Below are positions 46,478-55,498 of a stretch of 64,000 bases of DNA, in pieces. The stretch is taken from the NCBI GenBank assembly GCA_023481105.1, contig JAMCWK010000150.1, positions 22,791-86,790 of the forward strand, given 5' to 3'. The stretch's first letter is position 1. Each line of letters starts with the position of its first letter. The position numbers and the translations under genes are program-made. Below the pieces are notes generated by a model. It did not search any database, was not told the origin of the DNA, and saw nothing but the letters and a program-made list of their open reading frames with translations. This stretch comes from Acidobacteriota bacterium. GTDB taxonomy: Bacteria > Acidobacteriota > Terriglobia > Acidiferrales > UBA7541.

Positions 46478-47458
46478 ATGAGAATTTCGAAGCTCAACGT
46501 GCTCTTTCTTGCCGCTGCATTGTTTCTGCCGGCAGCGCAGTCGGCCCGCGCGCAAACCAAAAAATTCAAGCCGGAAAAAGGCGTGGCGACTTTTGCGGTT
46601 CGCGAGCCAGTGCTGCGCCTCCAGCCGGGAGATATTGTGGAAACGGAATCGCTCAATGGCGATTACTACTCGAAACCCGGCGGAGCGTGGCCCGGCGAAG
46701 TCGGGCCATTTTTCATCGAAGGTGCGACGACGAACGATACCCTGGTAGTGAAGATCCTGAAGCTGCGCACGAATACCGATCATGCCGTCTCCACCCATAC
46801 GCCCGGCGGCATCAGCGCCATCGCTTCCGACCGCTACACGCGCATGTTGAACACGCCAATTCCCGCGAAGCGCTATGTGTGGAAACTCGAAAAGAACGGC
46901 ACGGTGGGCGCACTCGAACTCCCGGACAGCAAAAAGCGCCTGGAAGTGCCGCTGAGTCCCATGCTGGGCCGCGTGGCGGTCGCGCCGGCCGGCGAAGAAG
47001 CCTGGGGCGGCCTGTGGCCCGGCAACTTCGGCGGCAACATGGACGTTAGCGACGTCCGCGAAGGCGCCACGGTGTATCTGCCTATCTTTCACGATGGCGC
47101 ATATTTCTATTTCGGCGATGGCCACGCGTTGCAGGGCGACGGCGAAATCTGCGGTTCCGGCCTCGAGACCACCATGGCCGTCACCTTTCAGTTCGAGTTG
47201 ATCAAGGGGAAGAAGATCGCCTGGCCGCGCATCGAAAACGACGAGTACATCATGACCGTCGGCAGCGTGCGGCCGCTTTCCGATGCGCTGCGCATCGCCG
47301 CCGTGGAAATGGTGGAGTGGCTGGAAAAAGAATACGGATTTGATCGGTGGGACGCCTATCAGACGGTTTCACAGCTTGCCGTCATGCGCGTCGGCAATAT
47401 GGTGGATCCGAACTACTCGGTAGCGGTGAAAATCCCGAAACGATTGCTGCCGAAATGA
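46478..47458 (+). CDS. Secreted acetamidase/formamidase family protein
   Basis: Signal peptide ending in ARA; GDIVETESLNGDYYSKPGG, GEEAWGGLWPGNFGGNMDV, FHDGAYFYFGDGHALQGDGEICGSGLE. Confidence 0.85.
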   Translation: MRISKLNVLFLAAALFLPAAQSARAQTKKFKPEKGVATFAVREPVLRLQPGDIVETESLNGDYYSKPGGAWPGEVGPFFIEGATTNDTLVVKILKLRTNTDHAVSTHTPGGISAIASDRYTRMLNTPIPAKRYVWKLEKNGTVGALELPDSKKRLEVPLSPMLGRVAVAPAGEEAWGGLWPGNFGGNMDVSDVREGATVYLPIFHDGAYFYFGDGHALQGDGEICGSGLETTMAVTFQFELIKGKKIAWPRIENDEYIMTVGSVRPLSDALRIAAVEMVEWLEKEYGFDRWDAYQTVSQLAVMRVGNMVDPNYSVAVKIPKRLLPK

Positions 47459-47575
47459 AGCCCAAAAACAATTGTGGGGGCGCCGCTTGCTGCGCCCCAT
47501 TCCTTTCCTGAGCCTTCTTTACTTGAATACTGATCCCTGATACCTGCTTCCGCTCCGCGGAAGCTAGCAGGTTTG

Positions 47576-47743
47576 TCAACCGCCCTTGCCGGTGCCCGCC
47601 ATGATCGCGAATAGCAGCCCCATCCCTCCGGCCAACATTGTGTCACCGCTCCAGCCCGCCAGCCGGAACGACTTGAACGCTTCCCAAAGCAGATAAATTC
47701 CGGCAGCACCAAACACGATCCGTCGAATCGTCAGCAGCACCAT
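47576..47743 (-). CDS. Small (55 aa) putative two-TM membrane protein, absent from supplied ORF track
   Basis: Manual translation: MVLLTIRRIVFGAAGIYLLWEAFKSFRLAGWSGDTMLAGGMGLLFAIMAGTGKGG, stop TGA at 47578-47576. Confidence 0.55.
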   Translation of the reverse strand: MVLLTIRRIVFGAAGIYLLWEAFKSFRLAGWSGDTMLAGGMGLLFAIMAGTGKGG

Positions 47744-47876
47744 ACCTTTATCTTAGATGTTTTCGGCTCTGCTGTCGATTCATCCGCGTGTACAGGATGC
47801 TTGCGTGGCACCCTTGTGCCATCTCGACTGCTATAATGATTGTCTGCGGAAGAATATTGAGTTGTAGCGATTGCGA

Positions 47877-49268
47877 ATGACTACCTTTCACATCGAGCAA
47901 TTCGGATGTCGCGCCACACAGGCCGACGCGGCCGCCATCGAGCGCCAGCTCCTCGAGAGAGGCTTTGCACCGTCGGCGCACGCCGCGAAGGCTGATGTGG
48001 TGGTCATCAACACCTGCACGGTCACCGCTAACGCTGATTCGCAAGCCCGCCAGGCCATCTGGCGGTTCCACGCGGAAAACCCCGGCGCGCAGATTATTGT
48101 CACCGGTTGCTACGCACAACGCGCGCCGGAAGAACTCGCGCAAATCGCCGGCGTCTCCTGGGTTGTTGGAAATTCTCACAAATTGGAAATCGCGGGATTG
48201 GTAGCACAGGCTTCCCGCCTGTGCCGTGGTTCTTCTGCGTTACTCCCCGCGGAATCGCTTGCCAACTCGGATCCGCTTTCCTTGGCTCGCGGCCCCGCAA
48301 AAATCCTAAGCGGCGATATTTTTGCCCAGATGGATGTGCTTGTTGCGCCGGTGTTCGGCGGTGAAGGCGATCAAACTCGCCCCATTCTGAAAATTCAGGA
48401 TGGCTGCAACAACCGCTGCTCGTACTGCGTGATTCCGTTTGTGCGCGGGAAAAGCCGCAGCCTCGCGCCCGCGCAGGTCATCGCGGAAATTAACAAGCTT
48501 TCGGCAGCGGGCTTTCAGGAAATTGTGCTCAGCGGGATCAACCTCGGCAGCTATGGACGCGACCTCGCGCCGCGCGTCGAACTACTCGATCTCCTGCGCC
48601 GCATTCTCGACGAAACGCCGCTCGCGCGCCTGCGCCTCAGCTCCATCGAGCCGCAGGATGTGACCCAGAACCTTGTTGATTTCGTTGCTGGCATAGACCG
48701 CATGGCCCGGCATTTTCACATCCCGCTACAATCGGCGAGCGACCGCATTCTCGCAAAAATGTACCGCTGGTATCGCGCGGCACATTACGCGCGAAAGATC
48801 GAACTCATCCGCGAACGCATTCCTGCTGCGGCCATTGGCGCCGACGTCATCGTCGGCTTCCCCGGCGAAAGCGACGACGACCACCGCGCCACGGTGGAGT
48901 TCGTCGAGTCACTTCCTTTCAGCTACGTGCACGTGTTTTCGTTTTCCATGCGCCCAGGCACCGCGGCGGAACATCTCGCCGGCGGACTTCCCGCGCACGT
49001 CATCAAGCAACGCAGTCGCGAACTTCGTGCGCTTAGCGAAAAGAAGAAATCCGTCTTTCGCGCTGCGCAGGCGGGCTCCGCGCTTCGCGTGCTTACCCTC
49101 CGCGATCAAGGCGAGGGTTCCACGGGCCCTTGGACCGCTGCCCTCAGCGACAACTATCTCCAGCTCCGCGTGCCGGGCCACCACCCGCGCAATCGGTTCC
49201 TCGATGTCTGCGTTGGCGCGCAATCCTGCGAATTACTGATGCTTGCACGCGCGGCTGCCGCCGATTAA
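47877..49268 (+). CDS. mtaB: tRNA t6A37 methylthiotransferase MtaB
   Basis: TFHIEQFGCRATQAD, NTCTVTANAD, KIQDGCNNRCSYCVIPFVRGKSRS (radical SAM CxxxCxxC), DVIVGFPGESD. Confidence 0.9.
   Translation: MTTFHIEQFGCRATQADAAAIERQLLERGFAPSAHAAKADVVVINTCTVTANADSQARQAIWRFHAENPGAQIIVTGCYAQRAPEELAQIAGVSWVVGNSHKLEIAGLVAQASRLCRGSSALLPAESLANSDPLSLARGPAKILSGDIFAQMDVLVAPVFGGEGDQTRPILKIQDGCNNRCSYCVIPFVRGKSRSLAPAQVIAEINKLSAAGFQEIVLSGINLGSYGRDLAPRVELLDLLRRILDETPLARLRLSSIEPQDVTQNLVDFVAGIDRMARHFHIPLQSASDRILAKMYRWYRAAHYARKIELIRERIPAAAIGADVIVGFPGESDDDHRATVEFVESLPFSYVHVFSFSMRPGTAAEHLAGGLPAHVIKQRSRELRALSEKKKSVFRAAQAGSALRVLTLRDQGEGSTGPWTAALSDNYLQLRVPGHHPRNRFLDVCVGAQSCELLMLARAAAAD
48205..48223. repeat. Palindrome CACAGGC-ttccc-GCCTGTG inside mtaB
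   Basis: Perfect 7-bp arms, 5-nt loop; encodes a non-conserved linker (VAQASRLCRGS). Confidence 0.7.
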
Positions 49269-49370
49269 AAGCGAAAATAGAAAGCAGAAAATAAGAAGCG
49301 CAAAACGGGAAAGCGGCCAGGAGAACTATTGGCGCTTATTTTTCCTTTTCCAGTTTCTATTTTCGCTTTT
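49267..49370. terminator. Long inverted repeat between convergent mtaB and acpS; possible bidirectional terminator or repeat element
   Basis: AAAAGCGAAAATAGAAA (49267-49283) and exact reverse complement TTTCTATTTTCGCTTTT (49354-49370), with further imperfect pairing inside. Confidence 0.65.
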
Positions 49371-49373
49371 ACG

Positions 49374-49751
49374 CTAGTTTTCGAAGATAACTTGCGCGTA
49401 GGCTGTGTTTACGCTGTGCGTGATGGAGAGAGAAATGTGTTTCACGCCGAGACGCTCGGCGTGCCCCTTCGCGGCGCCGTGGAGCACGATGCCCGGGCGG
49501 TTGCCGGGCGGCCGCACCACTTCGATATCCACCCAGCGCACGCCTTGCCGCCAACCGGTGCCCAGCGCTTTCATCGCCGCTTCTTTTGCGGCGAAGCGTC
49601 CGGCGTAACGCTCGAAACGCGCGCGGTAGGCTTCGCAGTAAGCGATTTCGCCGGGCGTGTAGATGCGCTCGATGAAGTGCCGCCCGTGGCGCGCGATGGC
49701 CGCCTCGATGCGATCAATTTCTGCGATGTCCACACCCAGCCCGACGATCAT
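49374..49751 (-). CDS. acpS: Holo-[acyl-carrier-protein] synthase
   Basis: MIVGLGVDIAEIDRIE, ERIYTPGEIAYCE, RFAAKEAAMKALGTG, SITHSVNTAYAQVI. Confidence 0.92.
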   Translation of the reverse strand: MIVGLGVDIAEIDRIEAAIARHGRHFIERIYTPGEIAYCEAYRARFERYAGRFAAKEAAMKALGTGWRQGVRWVDIEVVRPPGNRPGIVLHGAAKGHAERLGVKHISLSITHSVNTAYAQVIFEN

Positions 49752-49777
49752 TTTTCCTCGGCCGCTCCAGCGGTGTA

Positions 49778-49840
49778 GGACAGGCTTTCTAGCCTGTCCC
49801 TTGTGCAAGCGAAAGCATGGACAGACAGGAATGTCTGTCC
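49778..49840. repeat. Two consecutive palindromes upstream of acpS
   Basis: GGACAGGCT-ttct-AGCCTGTCC (49778-49799) and GGACAGACA-ggaa-TGTCTGTCC (49819-49840). Confidence 0.75.
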
Positions 49841-49930
49841 CACTGCGGTTTGCTAGGCCGCCCGCTTGCCTCTACAATGCCAGTCCGCAGCCCGATTATA
49901 GCTTGAATCGTGAATCGTGCTTCGTGACTC

Positions 49931-50890
49931 GTGAAGACCAGAGCCCGCGCTAAATCCGCACGCAAATCCCCCGGGGGGCGAGCCGCACTTGCGGGTGCGG
50001 CCGCGTGGCGCACGCGCCGCGCTCGGGGTGTGCAGATTCTTGAGTGCGGTGCGCTCGCAAAAATCCACTGGCTGGCGCATGGTTTCACGCTGCGTCCGGG
50101 CGGCGCGAGCGTGCTCGATGGTCAGCGCGTCTTTAACTTGGGCCGCACGGATTGGGACACGCGCGAAAATGTCTTGGCCAACCGGAAGACACTGCTCGCC
50201 GCGCTAAGCGCGAAGAAGATGGAGATTGTCAGCCAGCGGCAGTTTCATTCTGCGCTCGCGCGCGTTTTTGATGCGCCGCCGGAAGAGCCGCTGAAAGGTG
50301 ATGCCGCACTCACGCGCGCGCCCGGACTGCTGCTTGCCGTGCTTACTGCCGACTGCGTCCCCATTCTGTTGGTGGATACAAAGCGCCGCGCGGTAGCCGC
50401 GGTGCACGCCGGCTGGCGCGGCACGCTGAAACGCGTCGCCGAAAAAACGCTGGGCAAGATGCGCATGACCTTCGGTTCGCGCCCGCGCGATGTCCTTGCC
50501 GTGCTGGGCCCGGCCATTGGCCGCTGCTGCTACAGAGTTGGGCCGGAAGTGGCGCAGGCGTTTAATTCGCAGTTTGCGCAGGCGAAGGATTGGTTCGATG
50601 GCCCCTTCGACCGCATCGTTGCCGACGACACGCCCAATCCGCTCCAATGGCTGAACATGCACCCGCCCGGACACCAGCCGCCTCCGCCGTTTGTGTATCT
50701 CGACCTCCTAGCTGCGAATCGCTGGCAGCTCGTCAACGCGGGTTTACCCGCTAGAAGTATTTTTGCGAGCGACCTTTGCACAGCCTGCCGCAAGGACATT
50801 CTCTTCAGCCACCGCGCGGAATTCGGCAAAACCGGCCGCCTGATGGGAGTGATTGGGATTCGACTTTCTGCGAAAAAGGAGCCGCGATGA
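49931..50890 (+). CDS. pgeF: Polyphenol oxidase/laccase-domain purine nucleoside phosphorylase (YfiH-like)
   Basis: QRQFHSA, LTADCVPILLVD, AAVHAGWRGTLKRV, GPAIGRCCYRVGPEV, ASDLCTACRKDILFSHRAE. Confidence 0.88.
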   Translation: MKTRARAKSARKSPGGRAALAGAAAWRTRRARGVQILECGALAKIHWLAHGFTLRPGGASVLDGQRVFNLGRTDWDTRENVLANRKTLLAALSAKKMEIVSQRQFHSALARVFDAPPEEPLKGDAALTRAPGLLLAVLTADCVPILLVDTKRRAVAAVHAGWRGTLKRVAEKTLGKMRMTFGSRPRDVLAVLGPAIGRCCYRVGPEVAQAFNSQFAQAKDWFDGPFDRIVADDTPNPLQWLNMHPPGHQPPPPFVYLDLLAANRWQLVNAGLPARSIFASDLCTACRKDILFSHRAEFGKTGRLMGVIGIRLSAKKEPR

Positions 50891-51357
50891 AACGAGTGCT
50901 TGTTGTAACTGCAATGCTGATGATTGCCGCTGCAGGGCTCGCCGCCCCGGACGACGAGGCGCAGATCCGCGCACTGATTGCCAGGAACTCCGAAGGCTGG
51001 ACAAGAAACGATCCGGCAATTCTCACTGAGGTCTTGGCGGAAGATGTCATCTTCACCGAAAACGGTGGGCTGAATGACGGGCGCGCCAGCGTGCTCGACC
51101 ACGTCCGACACGATCACGAATCGGTGAAGTCGCTGACGCTGACCACAGACATTCAGCGCGTCCGCGAAGCTGGGAACATGGCCTGGGTGTACGCCATCGA
51201 GCGCGCCGCCCTTGAGCCGAAGGAAGGCGAAGCCATCACTCTGAAGTCCTATTCTATCTTCGTGCTCGAAAAGAAGAACGGCCGGTGGTGGATCGCGGCG
51301 CACAGCCTGAGCGCGCGGCGCGAACGCCCCGCGGCCCCCGCAAAGAAAAACAATTAG
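50887..51357 (+). CDS. Secreted SnoaL/DUF4440-like (NTF2 fold) protein
   Basis: Signal peptide; DDEAQIRALIARNSEGWTRNDPAILTEVLAEDVIFTE; ATGA overlap with pgeF. Confidence 0.75.
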   Translation: MKRVLVVTAMLMIAAAGLAAPDDEAQIRALIARNSEGWTRNDPAILTEVLAEDVIFTENGGLNDGRASVLDHVRHDHESVKSLTLTTDIQRVREAGNMAWVYAIERAALEPKEGEAITLKSYSIFVLEKKNGRWWIAAHSLSARRERPAAPAKKNN

Positions 51358-52496
51358 ATCGAGTTGTGCGCGGCAGGATGAATAGAAGCAGACTCCAGAA
51401 GAGCTAATTGTCCGCAGGCGGCCATAATGTCCTGCCCGCGCGAGTAGCGCACAAAAACCGGAAAACCTTTTTCGGCGAGGATGCAGCGGAAGGCTTCAAT
51501 GCGCGCGGCATCCGGCGGCGCATAGGGAAGTTCGCCCGGATTCCACGGAATCAAATTCACTTTGCAGCGCACGTTGGCGAGCAGCTTCACGACACGTCGC
51601 GCGTCTTCCGGCGTGTCGTTGAATCCGCCGAGCAGCACATACTCGAAAGTCAACTTTTCCCACGGCCGCAGCGGGTAGTGACGGCACGCGTCGAGCAATT
51701 TTTCCAGCGGATATTTCTTATTGATGGGCATGATGGCGTCGCGCTGTTCGTCCGACGCCGCGTTCAACGACACGGCCAGCTTCGGCCGCACTTTTTCCGT
51801 GGCCAGGCGCTCGATGCCCGGCACGATGCCGCTGGTGGAAAGCGTCACGTGCTTGGGCGAAAGCGCCACGCCATTCGCGTCGAGCAGGATGCGCAGCGCC
51901 GCCAGCACCGCATCGTAGTTCAGCAGCGGTTCGCCCTGGCCCATCAGCACCACGTTGGTCTGCGGTTTCAGTGCGGCGCGATTCTCTTCCAGCGCGACCA
52001 GCACTTGGCCGACGATTTCTCCCGCGGTGAGATTGCGAATCAGCCCCAGCGTTGCGGTCAGGCAGAAATGACAATCCACGGCGCAACCCACTTGCGTGGA
52101 AATGCAAATCGTCTGCCGTTTTTCTTCCGGCATAAAAACAGTTTCAATTGTGGTTGGCTTCTTAGCCGGCTGGGGCGCAGCAAGCGATGCCCTTACGTCC
52201 GAATCCAAAACCAACAAGTAGCGAATCGTCCCGTCGGAGGATTGATATCGCTTCACGATCTGCGGCAGGCTGATGCGCGTCTCACGGTACAGGCGCTCGC
52301 GCAGCGCGGCAGGCAGGTTGCTCATTGCAGCAAAATCGAATCGCCGCTCGGCGTACAGCGCATGGTAAACCTGCGCGCCGCGATACGCCGGTTCGCCCAT
52401 CTGCGCAAGCAGCGCGCGCAGTTCGTCCGCCGATTGACCCAGCAGGTTGTGTGGCATGCGTTGCGCCCTGGACACGGATTTTAGCATGCACGACAC
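51354..52496 (-). CDS. rlmN: 23S rRNA (adenine-2503-C2)-methyltransferase
   Basis: TVFMPEEKRQTICISTQVGCAVDCHFCLT (CxxxCxxC), GQGEPLLNYDAV, STSGIVPGIERLA, VNLIPWNP. Confidence 0.93.
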   Translation of the reverse strand: MSCMLKSVSRAQRMPHNLLGQSADELRALLAQMGEPAYRGAQVYHALYAERRFDFAAMSNLPAALRERLYRETRISLPQIVKRYQSSDGTIRYLLVLDSDVRASLAAPQPAKKPTTIETVFMPEEKRQTICISTQVGCAVDCHFCLTATLGLIRNLTAGEIVGQVLVALEENRAALKPQTNVVLMGQGEPLLNYDAVLAALRILLDANGVALSPKHVTLSTSGIVPGIERLATEKVRPKLAVSLNAASDEQRDAIMPINKKYPLEKLLDACRHYPLRPWEKLTFEYVLLGGFNDTPEDARRVVKLLANVRCKVNLIPWNPGELPYAPPDAARIEAFRCILAEKGFPVFVRYSRGQDIMAACGQLALLESASIHPAAHNSI

Positions 52497-52656
52497 GATG
52501 CCCTTTTACGCTACATCCTCCGACCACGCTTCCTGCGTCTAATGAGTCAGCGCTGCCAATTGGCTTTTCGCGCGCGGCTGCGTCTATAATAGGGAGTAAC
52601 CACAGCAGTCCTGCCCGTGCAGATGAAGTCGTCGTCTGGCGCTTGTGCACCGAACC

Positions 52657-53934
52657 ATGCGAAACGAACCGCGCGATATCGAGAAGGAGACTTTGCCCAA
52701 CGGCCTGGTGGTTATCACCGAGCCGATGGCCCATGTGCGCTCCGTTTCCGTGGGCGTGTGGGTGCGCAACGGCTCGCGCCGCGAGCCCGCCGCATTGAAC
52801 GGTATCTCCCACTTCATCGAACACATGGTCTTCAAAGGCACCACGCGCCGCTCCGCAGAGGAGATTGCGCGCTCGGTGGATTCCGTCGGCGGCATGCTGG
52901 ACGCTTTCACTGCCAAGGAAATGATCTGCTTTAACGCCAAAGTGCTCGACGAGCACCTGCCCATTGCCTTCGAAGTGCTTTCCGACCTGGTGCAGAATCC
53001 GCGCTTCGACGAAGAGGACATCAAGCGCGAAAAATCCGTCGTGCTCGAAGAGCTCAAGATGGACGAGGACAACCCCGACTACCTGGTCCACGAGATTTTC
53101 ACGCAGAATTTCTGGCGCAATCATCCGCTGGGAAAACCCATCCTGGGCACGCGTAAGACCGTCGCGGGCTTTGCCCGCGCGCAGGTGGCGGAGTGCTTCC
53201 GCCAGTGGTTTGCGCCGGAAAACATGATCATCACCGCCGCGGGCCACCTCGAACACCAGCACCTCCGCGACCTGGTGGCGCGGGAATTCGGAGAGAGGAA
53301 GCCGGCGGACGACAAGTACGCGGATTCCACGCCGGTGCCGCAAGCGCGCATCACCACGAAGTCCAAGAGCGAGCTCGAGCAGGTGCACCTGTGCATCGGC
53401 GTGCCCTCGTACCCCATGGTGCACGAGCGGCGCTACGCCATCGCGGTGCTTAACAACATTCTCGGCGGCGGCATGAGCTCGCGCCTGTTTCAAAATATCC
53501 GCGAGCGACAGGGACTGGCCTACGCTGTCTTCAGCGAGCTGAGCCCGTATCGCGACACGGGCATGCTCTCGATCTACGCCGGGACGGCGCTGGACAAGGC
53601 TCCGCAGGTGGTGCGCTCGGTCACCGGCGAATTTGCCAGCCTCAAGGAGCAGCCCGTCAGCGACGAAGAGCTGCGCCGCGCCAAGGATCACTTGAAAGGC
53701 TCGCTGATGCTTTCGCTCGAATCCACCAGCTCGCGCATGTCCAATCTCGCGCGGCAAGAGATGTATTTCGGAAAATTCTTCACGCTTGATGAAATCATCG
53801 ATTCGGTCGAAAAAGTAACGCGCGAGGAAATCACGGACATCGCCCGCGAGTTCTTCCGCCCGGAACACATCAGCGTCACCGTGCTCGGCAACCTCAACGG
53901 CTTCCAGCTCACCCGCGAACTGCTCGCCTGCTGA
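52657..53934 (+). CDS. M16 family zinc peptidase
   Basis: ISHFIEHMVFKGT (HxxEH), SVDSVGGMLDAFTAKEMICF, GGGMSSRLFQNIRE. Confidence 0.92.
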   Translation: MRNEPRDIEKETLPNGLVVITEPMAHVRSVSVGVWVRNGSRREPAALNGISHFIEHMVFKGTTRRSAEEIARSVDSVGGMLDAFTAKEMICFNAKVLDEHLPIAFEVLSDLVQNPRFDEEDIKREKSVVLEELKMDEDNPDYLVHEIFTQNFWRNHPLGKPILGTRKTVAGFARAQVAECFRQWFAPENMIITAAGHLEHQHLRDLVAREFGERKPADDKYADSTPVPQARITTKSKSELEQVHLCIGVPSYPMVHERRYAIAVLNNILGGGMSSRLFQNIRERQGLAYAVFSELSPYRDTGMLSIYAGTALDKAPQVVRSVTGEFASLKEQPVSDEELRRAKDHLKGSLMLSLESTSSRMSNLARQEMYFGKFFTLDEIIDSVEKVTREEITDIAREFFRPEHISVTVLGNLNGFQLTRELLAC

Positions 53935-53954
53935 CCATCGCCTTTCTACGCCCA

Positions 53955-54818
53955 TTGACGCGCGCGCTGCGCTTTGCCATCATCGTGCGTACACCTTTTC
54001 GGGGGTTGCGCATTTCCTTTCGCGTTTCAATTCTGGCTTCGGGTAGCGCGGGCAACAGCACTTTGCTCGAAACCGCGAACACGCGTCTGCTGATTGACGC
54101 CGGCCTTTCCAAACGCGAAACACTCCGTCGCCTCGACGCGCTGGGCACTACGCCGACCTCGCTCGATGGCGTTCTCATTTCCCACGAGCACACCGACCAC
54201 TGCGCCGGATTGGTGCAACTTCTCGCCAAATGGCGCGCGCCGGTTTTTTCTACCGAGCCGACGCTGAGCGAAGTCGAGCGCATCCTCTCCAACGGCAAAA
54301 CTCCTCGCCTGGACCGCGTCGAGCACATCCAGCCCGGGCAGCGCTTCACCATCGGCGATATCGAAGTGAGCGCTTTCGCTATTCCGCACGACGCCGTGGA
54401 CCCGCTCGGCTTCACGTTTCGCGCGGACGGCGTGAAAGTGGCCATTGTCACCGACCTCGGCTACCTGCCCGAGCTGGTGAAACAACACCTGCGCGGCACG
54501 GACCTGCTCATTTTGGAATCCAACCACGATTTGGAAATGCTGAAGGTAGGGCCGTACCCGTGGCACATCAAACAGCGCGTGATGAGCCGCACCGGACACT
54601 TATCGAATCATACGGTGAGCGAATATCTCGCCGACGAAGAAAGCTTCGACGCGCAGCCGCGGCACCTGGTGCTCGCGCATCTTTCCGAAAACAACAACAA
54701 CCCCGACGTCGCGCGCATCTCCGCCGAAGAAGCCCTGCGCCGCCGCGCGGCTGCTGCCTTCTCCGGACAGCTCCACATCGCCTCCCAGCGCATTCCTCTC
54801 GGGCCTTTCACATTGTAA
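53955..54818 (+). CDS. MBL-fold metallo-hydrolase (YycJ/WalJ-like); start uncertain
   Basis: VSILASGSAGNSTLLE, ISHEHTDHCAGL, ILESNHDLEML, RTGHLSN. Confidence 0.85.
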   Translation: MTRALRFAIIVRTPFRGLRISFRVSILASGSAGNSTLLETANTRLLIDAGLSKRETLRRLDALGTTPTSLDGVLISHEHTDHCAGLVQLLAKWRAPVFSTEPTLSEVERILSNGKTPRLDRVEHIQPGQRFTIGDIEVSAFAIPHDAVDPLGFTFRADGVKVAIVTDLGYLPELVKQHLRGTDLLILESNHDLEMLKVGPYPWHIKQRVMSRTGHLSNHTVSEYLADEESFDAQPRHLVLAHLSENNNNPDVARISAEEALRRRAAAAFSGQLHIASQRIPLGPFTL

Positions 54819-54821
54819 TGC

Positions 54822-54850
54822 TGTCATCCTGAGCGAAGCGAAGGATCCCT
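54822..54850. repeat. Candidate intergenic repeat TGTCATCCTGAGCGAAGCGAAGGATCCCT; shares GAAGGATCCCTCT with 17990-18002
   Basis: Direct reading; only two partial copies visible in this window. Confidence 0.4.
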
Positions 54851-54883
54851 CTTTTTGTGGGTTAGGCAGCTCAGCCCGCCGAA

Positions 54884-55357
54884 TTATTCTTTCGATTGTA
54901 TTTCCACTCGCGCGCGTGCGCGCTCGGCCCACGCGCTGATTTCCTGGCGTTCCTGCTCGGTGAGTTTGGCTTCTCCATGCAAGGTGATGTAGATGGGCAG
55001 CGGCATGGAGTGGTTCTTCACGAGCTTGCCAATATCTTCGAGCACGTCGGACTTTCGCGACGCGCGGTACGTCGCCCAATTGGACATGTCGAAATGCTCG
55101 CGGCCCTCCTCGACGTCGTGCGCTACCAGCCACGAGACCGGCGCCACTTGCGAATACCACGGCCAGCGCGTGCGGCTCGAGTGACAATCCAGGCAGGCGC
55201 GCTCGATGGTTTTCGGCGCGTCCTGCCACACCGCCGCATCGGCGAAAATCGTTTTCGCCGGGTCTTCTGGCGGATTGGTCCGCGCCGGCCGCACAAACTG
55301 AATGCCCACCGCCAGCGCCACCAGTATCAACAGCAGCCATTTTGTTCGTGACTTCAC
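54884..55357 (-). CDS. Haem-binding-domain (single CxxCH) exported protein
   Basis: N-terminal TM, CLDCHSSRTRWPWYSQVAPVSWLVAHDVEEGREHFDMSNW. Confidence 0.85.
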   Translation of the reverse strand: MKSRTKWLLLILVALAVGIQFVRPARTNPPEDPAKTIFADAAVWQDAPKTIERACLDCHSSRTRWPWYSQVAPVSWLVAHDVEEGREHFDMSNWATYRASRKSDVLEDIGKLVKNHSMPLPIYITLHGEAKLTEQERQEISAWAERARARVEIQSKE

Positions 55358-55498
55358 TTTGCTCCCACCTCGGTCAACTTGACGCCTCTGCCGGCATTGA
55401 TGTTAACAATTCACCTTTATTGAGCAATTGGGTGATTGAAATTCGGGACAAACCACAAACCGAAGGATTCCTCAATCGCCCAACCATAAATCACTCAA

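Noticed and set aside
45098-47125. 675-aa minus-strand ORF
   Set aside because: Lies opposite well-supported sulfatase-like and amidase genes; composition (Arg/His/Gln-rich) typical of antisense shadow ORFs.
52282-53955. 557-aa minus-strand ORF
   Set aside because: Antisense to M16 peptidase and overlapping rlmN; no recognisable motifs.
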